A DNA stretch of 64,000 bases from the NCBI GenBank assembly GCA_013697955.1, contig JACCVV010000019.1, forward strand, positions 47,919 to 111,918, written 5' to 3'. Below are positions 17,787-26,367 of the stretch, in pieces. Numbering within the stretch: position 1 is the first letter of the stretch; each line of letters opens with the position of its first letter. The DNA is from Tatlockia sp. (GTDB lineage: Bacteria; Pseudomonadota; Gammaproteobacteria; Legionellales; Legionellaceae). The position numbers and the translations under genes are program-made. The notes under the pieces are model-generated. The model was not told the origin of the DNA. It ran no database searches and worked only from the letters and a program-made list of their open reading frames with translations.

Positions 17787-18709
17787 AAGGGTTTCCCTTC
17801 GATTTTGTCCATAAAATCTTTTATCAAACTGTCTTCATTGAACTCCTTAATATTTTCCTTAAAGAAACCAGGTTTGACTTGCTTAACGGCAGATTTTTGA
17901 TAAAGCTCAATCATTTCTTTGATTAACTGAGGAAAAGCTTCTTGCAAATTATTCTTTTTTTCAATATTTCTTGTATGCAGCCAACTTAAGATTGAATTGG
18001 GCTTATCCAAGGTTTCATATACTTGTTTATGAGTCTTCTCAAAAGATTGCTCTGCTTTTTCCCAGTCAATAATCATTTGATTGTAGGTTTGGATTAAATC
18101 ATTGAAATTTTCCAAAAGTTTCGGATTTTTTACCGTTACTCTGATTAATTCAGCAAAAATATTTAATAACCATTGATAATGAAAAACATCACATTTAGTC
18201 ATTTGATAACAGAGAACCGGATTGATGTCTTTTTTTAGCAATTTTAGGGCTTCTTCAGATGAGCAAGGGCTTTCAAAGTAAGGCAGTTGTTTTCGAGACT
18301 CCCCTTCGAAAAAAGGGATTAGAGGCATTGTAATAATATCTATTTCTAGCATTCTTGCCCTTAATTGTTCACTAGCCAAGGACATTGCCTCTTTGCAAAC
18401 AAAGAGGTTAATCAAATGATTTGTAGGCGTATTATTGAGGTAAAAATTCAATTTCTCTTCTTCGGAACTGGCTTTCCCTGTATTGATGACCTGAAATTTA
18501 AGCCGACTACTTTGAGTTTGGTAGTGTTCAATAACGGTTTTTGGCTCTGAATCGTCAAATACAATGAATTTATTCTCCTGTGCTTTTTGATATTCTTCCT
18601 CATTGAGCAAAATGTAGATTGTCGATAAACCAACCTCATCAAGCTGATGTAAATGACCAAAAGGGATTTCAACCGTTTCAACATTTGATAAAACAACTGC
18701 AATTTTCAA
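17783..18709 (-). CDS. Unknown 308-aa protein behind a PmrA-like promoter
   Basis: No family recognised. It starts MKIAVVLSNVETVEIP, then a mixed alpha/beta region to about 165, then a helical C-terminal half with Lys/Glu-rich amphipathic helices (about 200-300). No signal peptide or membrane span. The promoter region holds a tandem element with the same spacing as that of the neighbouring kinase, suggesting both belong to one regulon. In L. pneumophila PmrA controls many Dot/Icm effectors, so this is a good effector candidate; function unknown. Confidence 0.65.
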   Translation of the reverse strand: MKIAVVLSNVETVEIPFGHLHQLDEVGLSTIYILLNEEEYQKAQENKFIVFDDSEPKTVIEHYQTQSSRLKFQVINTGKASSEEEKLNFYLNNTPTNHLINLFVCKEAMSLASEQLRARMLEIDIITMPLIPFFEGESRKQLPYFESPCSSEEALKLLKKDINPVLCYQMTKCDVFHYQWLLNIFAELIRVTVKNPKLLENFNDLIQTYNQMIIDWEKAEQSFEKTHKQVYETLDKPNSILSWLHTRNIEKKNNLQEAFPQLIKEMIELYQKSAVKQVKPGFFKENIKEFNEDSLIKDFMDKIEGKPF

Positions 18710-18738
18710 AGTGCAACCAAGCTAATAAAGAGATCTTT

Positions 18739-18771
18739 ATTGTAATGGACAAAGATTAAGCAAATATTAAA
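18739..18771 (-). promoter_or_regulatory. PmrA-like tandem box and -10 for the 308-aa gene
   Basis: Read on the minus strand: TTTAATATT (18771-18763), two bases, CTTAATCTT (18760-18752), seven bases, then TACAAT (18744-18739) as a -10. The half-sites match the L. pneumophila PmrA consensus cTTAATatT in tandem at an 11-base period. The start codon is 30 bases downstream of the -10. Confidence 0.65.
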
Positions 18772-18806
18772 TCAGCTAAGGTTTAGTTCAAATAGTACGC
18801 ATAAAC

Positions 18807-20060
18807 TTATTTTACCAGAGCAAAATTCTCTGTATTAGACCGGTTAATCTCCGGTTCGATACTTTTATTTGAGTTAAAGAGCGAATAGCTATTTAGAGTT
18901 GAGCATACAATTTCCTGATTATGATCGTCTTGCTTTTCACATCCTGTCGTCAAATCAGATTCATTGTTTTCAATAGAGGGAAATAAATTGATTGCTTCAT
19001 CAATTGATATTCGGCCCAGGGGGCTGGTCTGCAGCATAGCTAATAAGGTTTTACGGATGGCATCTGCTTTGTCCGGATGCAAATCATTTAAACCTTGAAA
19101 TAATCCTTCCAGCTTTTTTTCAGGTAGCCAAACAGAATTACACATCTTCCAAATAGTAAAAGATTTAATATTATTATTTTTATTGTAGGATTCGCTTCTA
19201 TCAACCCGCCAAAGCAAAGCCATAACACGTGCCATGCAATAGACATCCAATTTAGTATTGATACCCTCTGGATTAGAATCTATTTCAGGTGCCATATAGA
19301 TAGGGGTACCCCTCCTTTCACCATCTGGCGTTGCGGCTTCCGTGCTTAAACCGTAATCGAAAATGGTGGCATTAATAGGGTCATTTAGATCAACAAAGAT
19401 ATTTTCAGGTTTAATATCACGATGAATGATGCCTGTGGAGCTGACCTGCTCTTTTAATGCCTTTAAAAGAGCTTTACAAATATCGGCCCTTTGTTTGGAT
19501 GTTAAAACGTTTATTTGCAGGTAATCTTCTTCGATAATGGTACTAAGTTTTATACCTGTGAGTTCATTCATAGTAGTAAAACTAATTGGAAAACGTTCAT
19601 TCGCTGCTATGGTAGGAGGCTTAATGGCCATATGGCCTGCCCGATGAGTAAGCTTATACTCAATATCCAGCTTTGTTAGTGGATATTTATCATTGTGGCA
19701 TTGAACCTTAACAACGCGACCTTTTCCATCTTCCCCAAATTTTTTAAAACGAAAAGAATGTTCATCAAGAGCTAGAGTACCCTTTATTTTGAAAACAGAG
19801 CCATAGGCACCTCTACCAATGGCTTGTTTATTCGAAATAACTTCATAGCGAACCCCTTCTTTATACGAAGATCTATCTCCTTGGGTACGTTCTTTTCTTT
19901 TACGTTTATATAAGTCGTTAGAAAAAGTTAGTTCAATACCATTTTTTAAAGTGTAGGTTTTGTCTTTAGCCCAATTGGTGTTTGGTGATTCAGCAAAAAA
20001 AAGGGCCAAAAGCTTAGCAGTGTTTTGATCTATTTTTTTTAAATTGATATGTTCTGTCAT
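18807..20060 (-). CDS. Eukaryotic-like Ser/Thr protein kinase, putative effector (LegK-like)
   Basis: 417 residues. Kinase motifs in order: glycine loop G82-R-G-A-Y-G87, VVKVQ with Lys118, HRDIKPEN at 213-220 with catalytic Asp215, D-Y-G at 235-237 in place of DFG, APE at 257-259, and LDVYCMA with the conserved Asp near 272. All catalytic residues are present. There is no membrane segment or PASTA domain, unlike bacterial housekeeping Hanks kinases. The unusual N-terminus (1-75) and polar C-terminal tail (350-417) suggest a translocated kinase of the Legionella LegK type. The PmrA-like promoter supports this. Confidence 0.85.
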   Translation of the reverse strand: MTEHINLKKIDQNTAKLLALFFAESPNTNWAKDKTYTLKNGIELTFSNDLYKRKRKERTQGDRSSYKEGVRYEVISNKQAIGRGAYGSVFKIKGTLALDEHSFRFKKFGEDGKGRVVKVQCHNDKYPLTKLDIEYKLTHRAGHMAIKPPTIAANERFPISFTTMNELTGIKLSTIIEEDYLQINVLTSKQRADICKALLKALKEQVSSTGIIHRDIKPENIFVDLNDPINATIFDYGLSTEAATPDGERRGTPIYMAPEIDSNPEGINTKLDVYCMARVMALLWRVDRSESYNKNNNIKSFTIWKMCNSVWLPEKKLEGLFQGLNDLHPDKADAIRKTLLAMLQTSPLGRISIDEAINLFPSIENNESDLTTGCEKQDDHNQEIVCSTLNSYSLFNSNKSIEPEINRSNTENFALVK

Positions 20061-20086
20061 GGGAAACTCAAAATTAATTTAGGCGG

Positions 20087-20119
20087 ATAATACGGAAACA
20101 TTCTTAAGAAAATATTAAG
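20087..20119 (-). promoter_or_regulatory. PmrA-like tandem box and -10 for the kinase gene
   Basis: On the minus strand: CTTAATATT (20119-20111), TT, CTTAAGAAT (20108-20100), seven bases, TATTAT (20092-20087). The first half-site is a perfect PmrA consensus and the spacing equals that at 18739-18771. The start codon lies 27 bases beyond the -10. Confidence 0.7.
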
Positions 20120-20671
20120 CTAAGGGCTTAAGCTTCAGGTGTAGGACAGTTCCCCGCTTCTAAAAATGAAATCTTTATTCCAAAATTTTAATCTTTGACT
20201 TAATTTTTCATCACGGGGATTATTAAAAATAATTTAGCTTTTCATATCATTCACCTCAAGCTTTGGATAGATTAATGCTAATTTTCCTGAGTTTGTATAA
20301 GGGTTTGGACATCATGTTTATGTAGGAGTAATCGTTAATTTAACCCATTGCAGTAGTGCAGAGATTGCAGCTGGTTTTGTTTATTTCTTGTATTTCCAGG
20401 AATAGGGCATTCAAGGAGTATTGAAAACAATTTAATTAGCGAATACCCGGGCAATTCAAGAAAAAAAATTCAATTAAATTAATTAGTTGTATCTATTTAT
20501 ATTAAAAGCAAAGTTTCTCATTCAATGTAGATAGCCGAGTAAAAAATCCCACTCGCTTAAAACTGTTTAACATTCATGTAATCTTTAGTCCTTTTCACGA
20601 GTTTATTGCTCAAATCAACGTCTAAATATATACTGCAAATTCGCATCAATATTATAGGGATATTTGTAACC
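20120..20671. other. Intergenic region, about 550 bases
   Basis: AT-rich DNA between the divergent kinase and outer-membrane protein genes. I see no coding potential with a ribosome site, no tRNA and no strong terminator. AGGGA at 20656-20660 serves the gene at 20672. The length is notable in an otherwise compact window and may hold an unrecognised small RNA or a decayed gene. Confidence 0.4.
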
Positions 20672-21616
20672 ATGCGCTTAAAACTTTCTTTTGTTTTTCC
20701 TTTCTCACTGGCCATATTGGCATCCGTTAACTGCCAGGCTGCTCTGAATACTACAAACTCTGGCTTATCAAACAATAATCGTATTGAAACTTATTCTCCA
20801 ACAGCAAAGATTGTTGAAGCGGAGCAATATAAAACTGCCAAAACAACTGTTAGAACCCATCGATCCAGAGTTTTTATTGGTGATAAAGATGCTGCTCTAG
20901 CTCCACCGAGATCACCAAACCATTTTGAAGTCTATGGCGCAATTGGTATTGTAAATTTAAAAGCTGAAGACAGTTTTTTACGAGTTACTGCCAGTGAAGT
21001 GGACAAGCTTGTGCAAACGAATGATGGGCATTGGGGTACAGGTGCTCAGTTGGGGTTCGGTTATATTTATTTTTTGCGGGATACTTACCCCTTCCCAGGC
21101 AGACTTGAATGGTTTCCTGCAATAGAGCCCCAGGTGAACGTTAATTTTACAACCATAAGCTCGGGAATTAGAGGAGATGTTTTACGGTTTGCAGATTCTA
21201 ATTTTAGGGATCTTAGTTACAAGATGCCCTTTAGCTCCGCACGCGTTATGGCGGATGCCGCATTAACCGTTGCATCGTTAAACCGATTTTCAGTCTATGC
21301 CAAAGGTGGTATCGGTACAGCCTGGAATACCATTCGCTATGAAGACTCTGAGAATTTTTTTGGACCGACTCCTCTTGAAAATCTTATTCTTGATGAGAAT
21401 AGTCGTACGCAGTTTGCTTGGGAAGCTGGTGGTGGCTTAACTTATAATTTTACCGATCGTGTAGCCCTTTCTTTAGAATATCTTTTCGCGAATATAGGTA
21501 AAATTAGACTAGCTGCAACTGGTGATACTGGAAATATAGCTGTTCCAGTCATTGTGCCTACTCATTTTAATCTGGACACGCAATCCCTATTGCTTACCCT
21601 GCGTATAGGCTTTTAA
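20672..21616 (+). CDS. Outer-membrane beta-barrel protein
   Basis: 314 residues from ATG 20672; an in-frame upstream TTG at 20606 would bury the signal peptide. The signal peptide is residues 1-21 (MRLKLSFVFPFSLAILASVNC, cut near CQA). After a polar linker the sequence alternates as beta strands with aromatic girdles, and the C-terminus ends LTLRIGF with the terminal Phe used by the BAM machinery. The style is that of OmpA/opacity-like eight-strand barrels. The DUF3494 gene starts 26 bases after its stop, so the pair is probably an operon for two envelope proteins. Confidence 0.8.
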   Translation: MRLKLSFVFPFSLAILASVNCQAALNTTNSGLSNNNRIETYSPTAKIVEAEQYKTAKTTVRTHRSRVFIGDKDAALAPPRSPNHFEVYGAIGIVNLKAEDSFLRVTASEVDKLVQTNDGHWGTGAQLGFGYIYFLRDTYPFPGRLEWFPAIEPQVNVNFTTISSGIRGDVLRFADSNFRDLSYKMPFSSARVMADAALTVASLNRFSVYAKGGIGTAWNTIRYEDSENFFGPTPLENLILDENSRTQFAWEAGGGLTYNFTDRVALSLEYLFANIGKIRLAATGDTGNIAVPVIVPTHFNLDTQSLLLTLRIGF

Positions 21617-21642
21617 TTAAACGAATTCAGGAGAGTTCAAAA

Positions 21643-22743
21643 ATGTTAAAAAACCTTAAAACAGGCTTGGTAATCATGGGCTTGGCATTTCCCTTGATTA
21701 CCCATTCTTCACCCAATCTAAGTAGAGATGGTGAAGAGTTTAGAGAAGCTGATATTTCTTTTATCAACATACCGACCTTTTCAAATCTTTGCACAGGTTC
21801 AATACTGCCAGGCCTGTATACAATCAGAAATAACACACCTGCCTGGTTGAGAATCAATTATATACAAATACAAATTAACGATGAATTAAATGAGGAAGCC
21901 ACTGCACTGGTTACTGCACCTATCAATCCTTGTATGCCACTTATAGGGCCAGGTGCTTCTTGTAATATTCTTGTGTTCCTTCAGCCGCAAGATTTCGGAA
22001 ACTTTAATAGAGTATTGCAAATTGGCGTTGACACTCGCCAAGTTGAGTTAAATTCACCACCAATTCTATCATCAGTAAATTGCGCACTACCTGAAGAAAC
22101 TTTCCTTCGATCAAAGGCGACTACTAAAACCCCCCTCTCACTTTCACCTGCTCTGTCAAAGGTTGCTGTTTTAGCTTCTTTAAAAATTAAAAACGAAGGA
22201 GGTTCTTTTATTAATGGCGATGTTGCCCTTTCTCCCGGATCAGAAGGCATCAATATATCATCTAAAACAGTTATAAATGGCAACTTGCATGCAACCGATG
22301 CCACAGCCTCTGCGGTGCAAGCAGAAGCCAAAACGTATTATCATTCTGCAGTGAAGCTGAGCTGTCCTGCAGAAAATAATTTATCTGGCCAAAATTTGGG
22401 TGGGAAAGTGTTGGCGCCAGGAATTTATTGTTTTGAAGATAATGCAGAGTTGAACGGCTCACTGACTCTCCAAGGCAACTCAACCAGCGCCTATGTATTC
22501 AAGATAGGCTCTACCTTATCTACAGCCCCCCATTCAAGTGTCGTACTTAAAGGTGGGGTTTCCAATGCTAATGTTACTTGGGCGGTTGGAAATTACGTAA
22601 CAATTGAAGCAGGCACAGTCTTTGCTGGAATTATTGACGCAGTTAAAGATGTACAATTAAGAAGGGGCTCTTCTTTACAAGGAAAGGCCTGGTCACAACT
22701 GGGTGCTGTCAGCCTGAATAATAATGTGGTTAATTCCAGGTAA
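21643..22743 (+). CDS. Secreted protein with DUF3494 ice-binding-like domain
   Basis: 366 residues with a signal peptide (about 1-22) ending THSSP. Residues about 30-150 form a beta-rich domain with paired Cys. Residues about 170-366 match the DUF3494 pattern: VAVLASLKIKNEGGSFINGDVALSPGS opening (read in parts), a haadA-like helix, LGGKVLAPGIYCF, GSLTLQGNSTSAYVFKIGSTL, VTWAVGNYVTIEAGTVFAG, and the closing GAVSLNNNVVNS. In cold-adapted microbes this beta-helix binds ice; in other bacteria it appears in surface adhesins. Here it follows an outer-membrane barrel gene. The ice-binding surface cannot be judged by eye, so adhesion is an equally good reading. Confidence 0.85.
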   Translation: MLKNLKTGLVIMGLAFPLITHSSPNLSRDGEEFREADISFINIPTFSNLCTGSILPGLYTIRNNTPAWLRINYIQIQINDELNEEATALVTAPINPCMPLIGPGASCNILVFLQPQDFGNFNRVLQIGVDTRQVELNSPPILSSVNCALPEETFLRSKATTKTPLSLSPALSKVAVLASLKIKNEGGSFINGDVALSPGSEGINISSKTVINGNLHATDATASAVQAEAKTYYHSAVKLSCPAENNLSGQNLGGKVLAPGIYCFEDNAELNGSLTLQGNSTSAYVFKIGSTLSTAPHSSVVLKGGVSNANVTWAVGNYVTIEAGTVFAGIIDAVKDVQLRRGSSLQGKAWSQLGAVSLNNNVVNSR

Positions 22744-22802
22744 TTAAATTTCGATTTGGGGAAGCCGCAAAAGCGTCCCTAATTATAATCCCTCCGAATT
22801 TC

Positions 22803-22838
22803 TGGGAGCAGAGGCAAGACAGTTTGCTCCCAATTTTT
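22803..22838 (+). terminator. Intrinsic terminator after the DUF3494 gene
   Basis: TGGGAGCA (22803-22810) pairs with TGCTCCCA (22825-22832) across a 14-base loop, followed by a run of T. It closes the two-gene envelope operon. A second small hairpin, ATCCTG/CAGGAT, is at 22894-22911. Confidence 0.75.
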
Positions 22839-23015
22839 AAAATTTCCCAATGAAGCAGGTAGATCCAGGTATACCCCTGACTAAAACGCATTTATCCTGT
22901 TTCAACAGGATGTCATGGCCGGCGTTAAGCGGATGCAATGAATGCTTTATTTTTAAAATTAAATTTTATGCCCTATTTATTCAATAATTTAGGTAATGTA
23001 AAAAAGGCCAATAAA

Positions 23016-23516
23016 ATGAATAAAATTTTCATAGAAACCTCGCGTTTAATAATTTATCAACCCGATATTAATGATTTTGAAAACCTCTATAATTTACAAT
23101 CAAACACAACGGTAATGGCTTTTATAGGAAACGGCATTCGTCAGCAAGATGAAGTTTTGACAGGTTTAAAAAAGGCGATTGACCATCAGAAAGAATTTGG
23201 CTTTAGTCTTGGATCCATTCATCACAAAAATTCATCTGAATTTATTGGAAGAGCCGGCCTGATTTATAAGAGTTTTGATCAAGATCAATCCGAAATAGAG
23301 GTTGCCTATGCCCTCTTACCGGAATTTTGGGGACGAGGATATGCAACAGAGGTTGTTATACACTTGTTGAAATATGCTCACTCCCTTGGGATTGCAGATT
23401 TAGTTGGGGTGGTGAGTCCGGAGAATACAGGATCAAAAAAGGTACTAACTAAAGCAGGTATGCATTTTTCGAGGGTGGAAATTTATAATAATAGATCGGT
23501 CGAAATTTGGAGTTAG
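23016..23516 (+). CDS. GNAT acetyltransferase (RimJ/RimL type)
   Basis: 166 residues from ATG 23016, chosen because AAGG lies eight bases upstream and the family begins with an ETSRLI segment; the longer frame from 22938 adds 26 residues without family character. Motifs: ETSRLIIYQPDINDFENLY, VAYALLPEFWGRGYATEVV (the acetyl-CoA loop, here GRGYAT), and NTGSKKVLTKAGM. The substrate is unknown; members acetylate ribosomal protein N-termini, amino acids or polyamines. Confidence 0.87.
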   Translation: MNKIFIETSRLIIYQPDINDFENLYNLQSNTTVMAFIGNGIRQQDEVLTGLKKAIDHQKEFGFSLGSIHHKNSSEFIGRAGLIYKSFDQDQSEIEVAYALLPEFWGRGYATEVVIHLLKYAHSLGIADLVGVVSPENTGSKKVLTKAGMHFSRVEIYNNRSVEIWS

Positions 23517-23518
23517 AA

Positions 23519-23926
23519 CTAACTCTTGTCAGCTTTTTCCTCTTCCACTATTTTTACCTCGATCATTTCTTTGAGCAGACTGCGATGGCAATGAGTTGCA
23601 TCCTTGCAAGCCGACGAGCACAACAAAGTAATGTTTTGCCCGTTTTTTACAATTTTTGCAAGGCAGGTAATAAGAGCGATCGCATTTTTATTAGCCTTTA
23701 TTTCCTTAGAATATAGCAGACAATATTTTTCCCAGGAAATTGGCGGTTTATTATTTTTTCCATAGGCCAAAGCGTGAAGTTTAGGACTGGGAGCTAATTG
23801 ATTAAACCAATTGTTCCAGGTTTCATCTTTTTTTGGCAATCCCCTAGGTCTATAGCGACAAATTAAAATTCGCCAGCCATCCTCATTAGATTTTGGGTCG
23901 CACCAACGTTTGGTATAAATAGCCAT
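23519..23926 (-). CDS. DUF488 family protein (YeaO-like)
   Basis: 135 residues. The IYTKRWCDP start, DGWRILICRYRPRGLPK block, W-x2-W with LAPSPKLHAL, WEKYCLLYSKEI and the late LLCSSAC segment match the DUF488/YeaO pattern. The biochemical role is not established. It converges on the acetyltransferase with only two bases between the stops. Confidence 0.85.
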   Translation of the reverse strand: MAIYTKRWCDPKSNEDGWRILICRYRPRGLPKKDETWNNWFNQLAPSPKLHALAYGKNNKPPISWEKYCLLYSKEIKANKNAIALITCLAKIVKNGQNITLLCSSACKDATHCHRSLLKEMIEVKIVEEEKADKS

Positions 23927-23968
23927 ACCATAATTATAGATAAGGGCTTTTTTAAATCAGTTTTTTAC

Positions 23969-25258
23969 TTAAATATTTTCTAAATCCGGCTCCCTTCTAA
24001 TCGTTAAAATGATATTTTCTTTAGTTGATTTAGCATAAGTTTCTTTTATCCCACAAAGCGCTAACACAAAAGCCATTAAGGGCAGGATTACTAATATTGA
24101 AAATGTTGACTGATAGGCATGCAAGCTGTTAGTACCTGTTTCAAGAGCGGCAAAAACAATCCCTAGGACCGGCGCTAGCATGGACACAAAAAGTATGGTG
24201 ATTCCATTATTTAAGCCGAGTCCCAAAGCAAGATCTGAAGATCTTAAGTGTTCACTAAGTGTTACAATTCCAACATTCGCCGCACCAATTCCCACACCCA
24301 TACCCAGAAATTCGATTGCGAGTAAAATCTCAGTGGCTGGGAAACAAACAATCGCAAATAAACAGCAGAAAGTGGTAATGGCGCTAAAATACATCACTTG
24401 CTTGCGGCGCATTAATTTGTCTGAGATAGAGCCCACAATGGGTGAACTTACGGCAAAGCCAATCCAGGCAATAGTAATCATGTAGGATGAGAAATTCCCT
24501 GAAAATCCCTTCGCACTTAGGAAATTTTTACATTCATTTTCAGATAAATATTCCAGGCTAAAATAAATAAAAGCATTAAAAAGCGCGATAAACCAAATTT
24601 GCGGCTGTCTTATTAGCTGACCTAAATTCCTGAAGGTATCTCTTGGACGCGACAGGATTAAAAAGTTCTTTTTGGACTCTCTGTTTTTATCAACAACTAA
24701 AAGAATTAAAAAAGAAATCAAAAGACCCAAAAAACCGAGGATTGCAAAAATCGAACGCCAGCTCATAACCGAGTTTGCCGCTAAAGTAGCGATAGGCCCG
24801 CCAGCCATAACCGGTCCCATAGTCCCAAGTAATTGCGATAGACCTATAAAAAGAGCAATGTTACGGCGAGGCATCCAATCGTATACCGCAAACAGAAGGC
24901 AGATGAAACCAAAGGAAGAGCCAAGTCCCATCAAGATTCGATAAAATATAGCCATCGAATAGCTGTTCGCATTAGCAAAGCCCAAAGTAGCGCCGACGCA
25001 AATCAAGGAGGCTATAAACATCGATTTTTTCAAACCAAAGCGTTCTACGACTATACCAACTGGTATTTGCATCGCCCCATAAATAAAAAGATAAGCGGTA
25101 GAACTTAGCAAGGCAAAACGCACTGGGGTTAGATTTAAGGCTTCCATAATTGGATTTTGAAAGGTTCCTAAAACGGTGCGTAATAAAAATTCATAGAAAT
25201 AGAACAACACACAGATAATCCAGACAGCGATACCTTTTTTCGAATAAGTAGAAGACAT
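23969..25258 (-). CDS. MFS transporter
   Basis: 429 residues, twelve predicted membrane helices. ATG 25258 is chosen because AGGAAAC sits just upstream within the preceding gene's end; an upstream frame to 25357 lies wholly inside that gene. Signatures include the PVGIVVERFGLKK loop 2-3 motif and a central cytoplasmic loop near residue 200. The N-terminal YFYEFLLR resembles the YbfB/phthalate-permease-like branch. It starts one base after the aspartoacylase-like stop, implying translational coupling, so it may move the ligand recognised by that protein. Substrate unknown. Confidence 0.88.
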   Translation of the reverse strand: MSSTYSKKGIAVWIICVLFYFYEFLLRTVLGTFQNPIMEALNLTPVRFALLSSTAYLFIYGAMQIPVGIVVERFGLKKSMFIASLICVGATLGFANANSYSMAIFYRILMGLGSSFGFICLLFAVYDWMPRRNIALFIGLSQLLGTMGPVMAGGPIATLAANSVMSWRSIFAILGFLGLLISFLILLVVDKNRESKKNFLILSRPRDTFRNLGQLIRQPQIWFIALFNAFIYFSLEYLSENECKNFLSAKGFSGNFSSYMITIAWIGFAVSSPIVGSISDKLMRRKQVMYFSAITTFCCLFAIVCFPATEILLAIEFLGMGVGIGAANVGIVTLSEHLRSSDLALGLGLNNGITILFVSMLAPVLGIVFAALETGTNSLHAYQSTFSILVILPLMAFVLALCGIKETYAKSTKENIILTIRREPDLENI

Positions 25259-25259
25259 A

Positions 25260-26285
25260 TTATTCAGTTTCCTGCATTTCGACCCAGCTTTCCAAGGAAA
25301 TTTCGGCGCGATCATTATTAACGAAGGAGGAAACCTTGAAAATACTCTGACCCTCATAGATTAGCGGATTTCGATTGATTCCAACGACAACGCAATCCTG
25401 AGGTGCATAAATAGGTTCAATAATATCGGCACTAAAGGGATCTCTTATCCGTGCGATGATTTGATTTTTTTTAATCATTTGGCCAAGTTCGACCTCCGCA
25501 ATTAAAACGCCGCTTCGATGCGCTCTTAACCATTCTTGTTCCTGCGAAAAAACAGGGGTAAATTGACGTTTAGCGTCGGGCTCATCGGGCTCATCAGATA
25601 TCATCTCCAATTCCGAAAGAACATTAAGAACTCCTTCGATTCCCACTTTGATAGAGGATTCATCAAAACGCAGTGCCTCACCCGCTTTATAGACAAGCAT
25701 GGGAATATTTAGTTCATCAGCCATATTAGATAAGGAGCGAGATTTGGTACCGATATGCGTGATTACAGGAGCTGAAAAGCATTTAGCCAATTTTTTTGAT
25801 TCAGAATTGTCCAAGTCAGCATAGATCTGGGGTAATAACTCATGGTTTAGCGAACCTGTTTTGATTTCAATGCAATGAGTGGCTTTCGCGAAAATTTCTT
25901 TGGTAAACACCTCGGCAACGCGCTCACAATAGGAGCCTTCTTTATCGCCGGGAAAACAAAACTCCAACTGTTTTTCATAGGGTGCAGAACTGGGATAGTT
26001 GATTAATTCCAACACATTTAGAACAGGAATCGCAATCAGAGTACCTTTTAAGGATTTCAACTGATCCTTAGATAACAAGCGATTAATGATTTCAATTCCA
26101 TTTAATTCGTTCCCTTTAATTCCAGCTATGATAATCAAGCAAGGGCCAGCCTCTTTACCATGAACTACTTTAATAGGTATGTAAAAAGAAGCACAGGAAT
26201 AATGTTCGGGTAGTGGAAGTGCTAAATTTGCACTCTCACCGGGTTGGATGGTCGCATCGCAAATTATTAGGTTAGAGTTTTTCAT
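25260..26285 (-). CDS. AstE/AspA-family protein with substituted catalytic motifs
   Basis: 341 residues, full-length match in pattern to succinylglutamate desuccinylase/aspartoacylase enzymes, which are zinc hydrolases. The expected HGxE zinc motif reads I-K57-G-N-E60, the DLNR motif reads QLEF (106-109), the DLHTG zinc His is K142 in IEIKTGS, and the catalytic Glu in YEAGE is K200 in LVYKAGE. Fold-supporting segments such as VPVLN-like IPVLN, FPGDKEGS and AGEALRFDES are intact, and the C-terminal barrel-like domain is present. I infer a non-hydrolytic binding protein or an altered chemistry. It is coupled to the MFS gene downstream. Confidence 0.8.
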   Translation of the reverse strand: MKNSNLIICDATIQPGESANLALPLPEHYSCASFYIPIKVVHGKEAGPCLIIIAGIKGNELNGIEIINRLLSKDQLKSLKGTLIAIPVLNVLELINYPSSAPYEKQLEFCFPGDKEGSYCERVAEVFTKEIFAKATHCIEIKTGSLNHELLPQIYADLDNSESKKLAKCFSAPVITHIGTKSRSLSNMADELNIPMLVYKAGEALRFDESSIKVGIEGVLNVLSELEMISDEPDEPDAKRQFTPVFSQEQEWLRAHRSGVLIAEVELGQMIKKNQIIARIRDPFSADIIEPIYAPQDCVVVGINRNPLIYEGQSIFKVSSFVNNDRAEISLESWVEMQETE

Positions 26286-26367
26286 ATTTTTCTCTATTTA
26301 TATTAATACAACAACCATAGCAAATATGGTCTTCTCTTCCTATTACAACGAATTTTAGTTTTTCAAA

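Noticed and set aside
20120..20671. tRNA or small RNA gene in the longest gap
   Set aside because: No cloverleaf, T-loop consensus or terminator-backed transcript could be found by eye.
25259..25357. N-terminal extension of the MFS transporter
   Set aside because: It lies wholly within the upstream gene; ATG 25258 has a good ribosome site.
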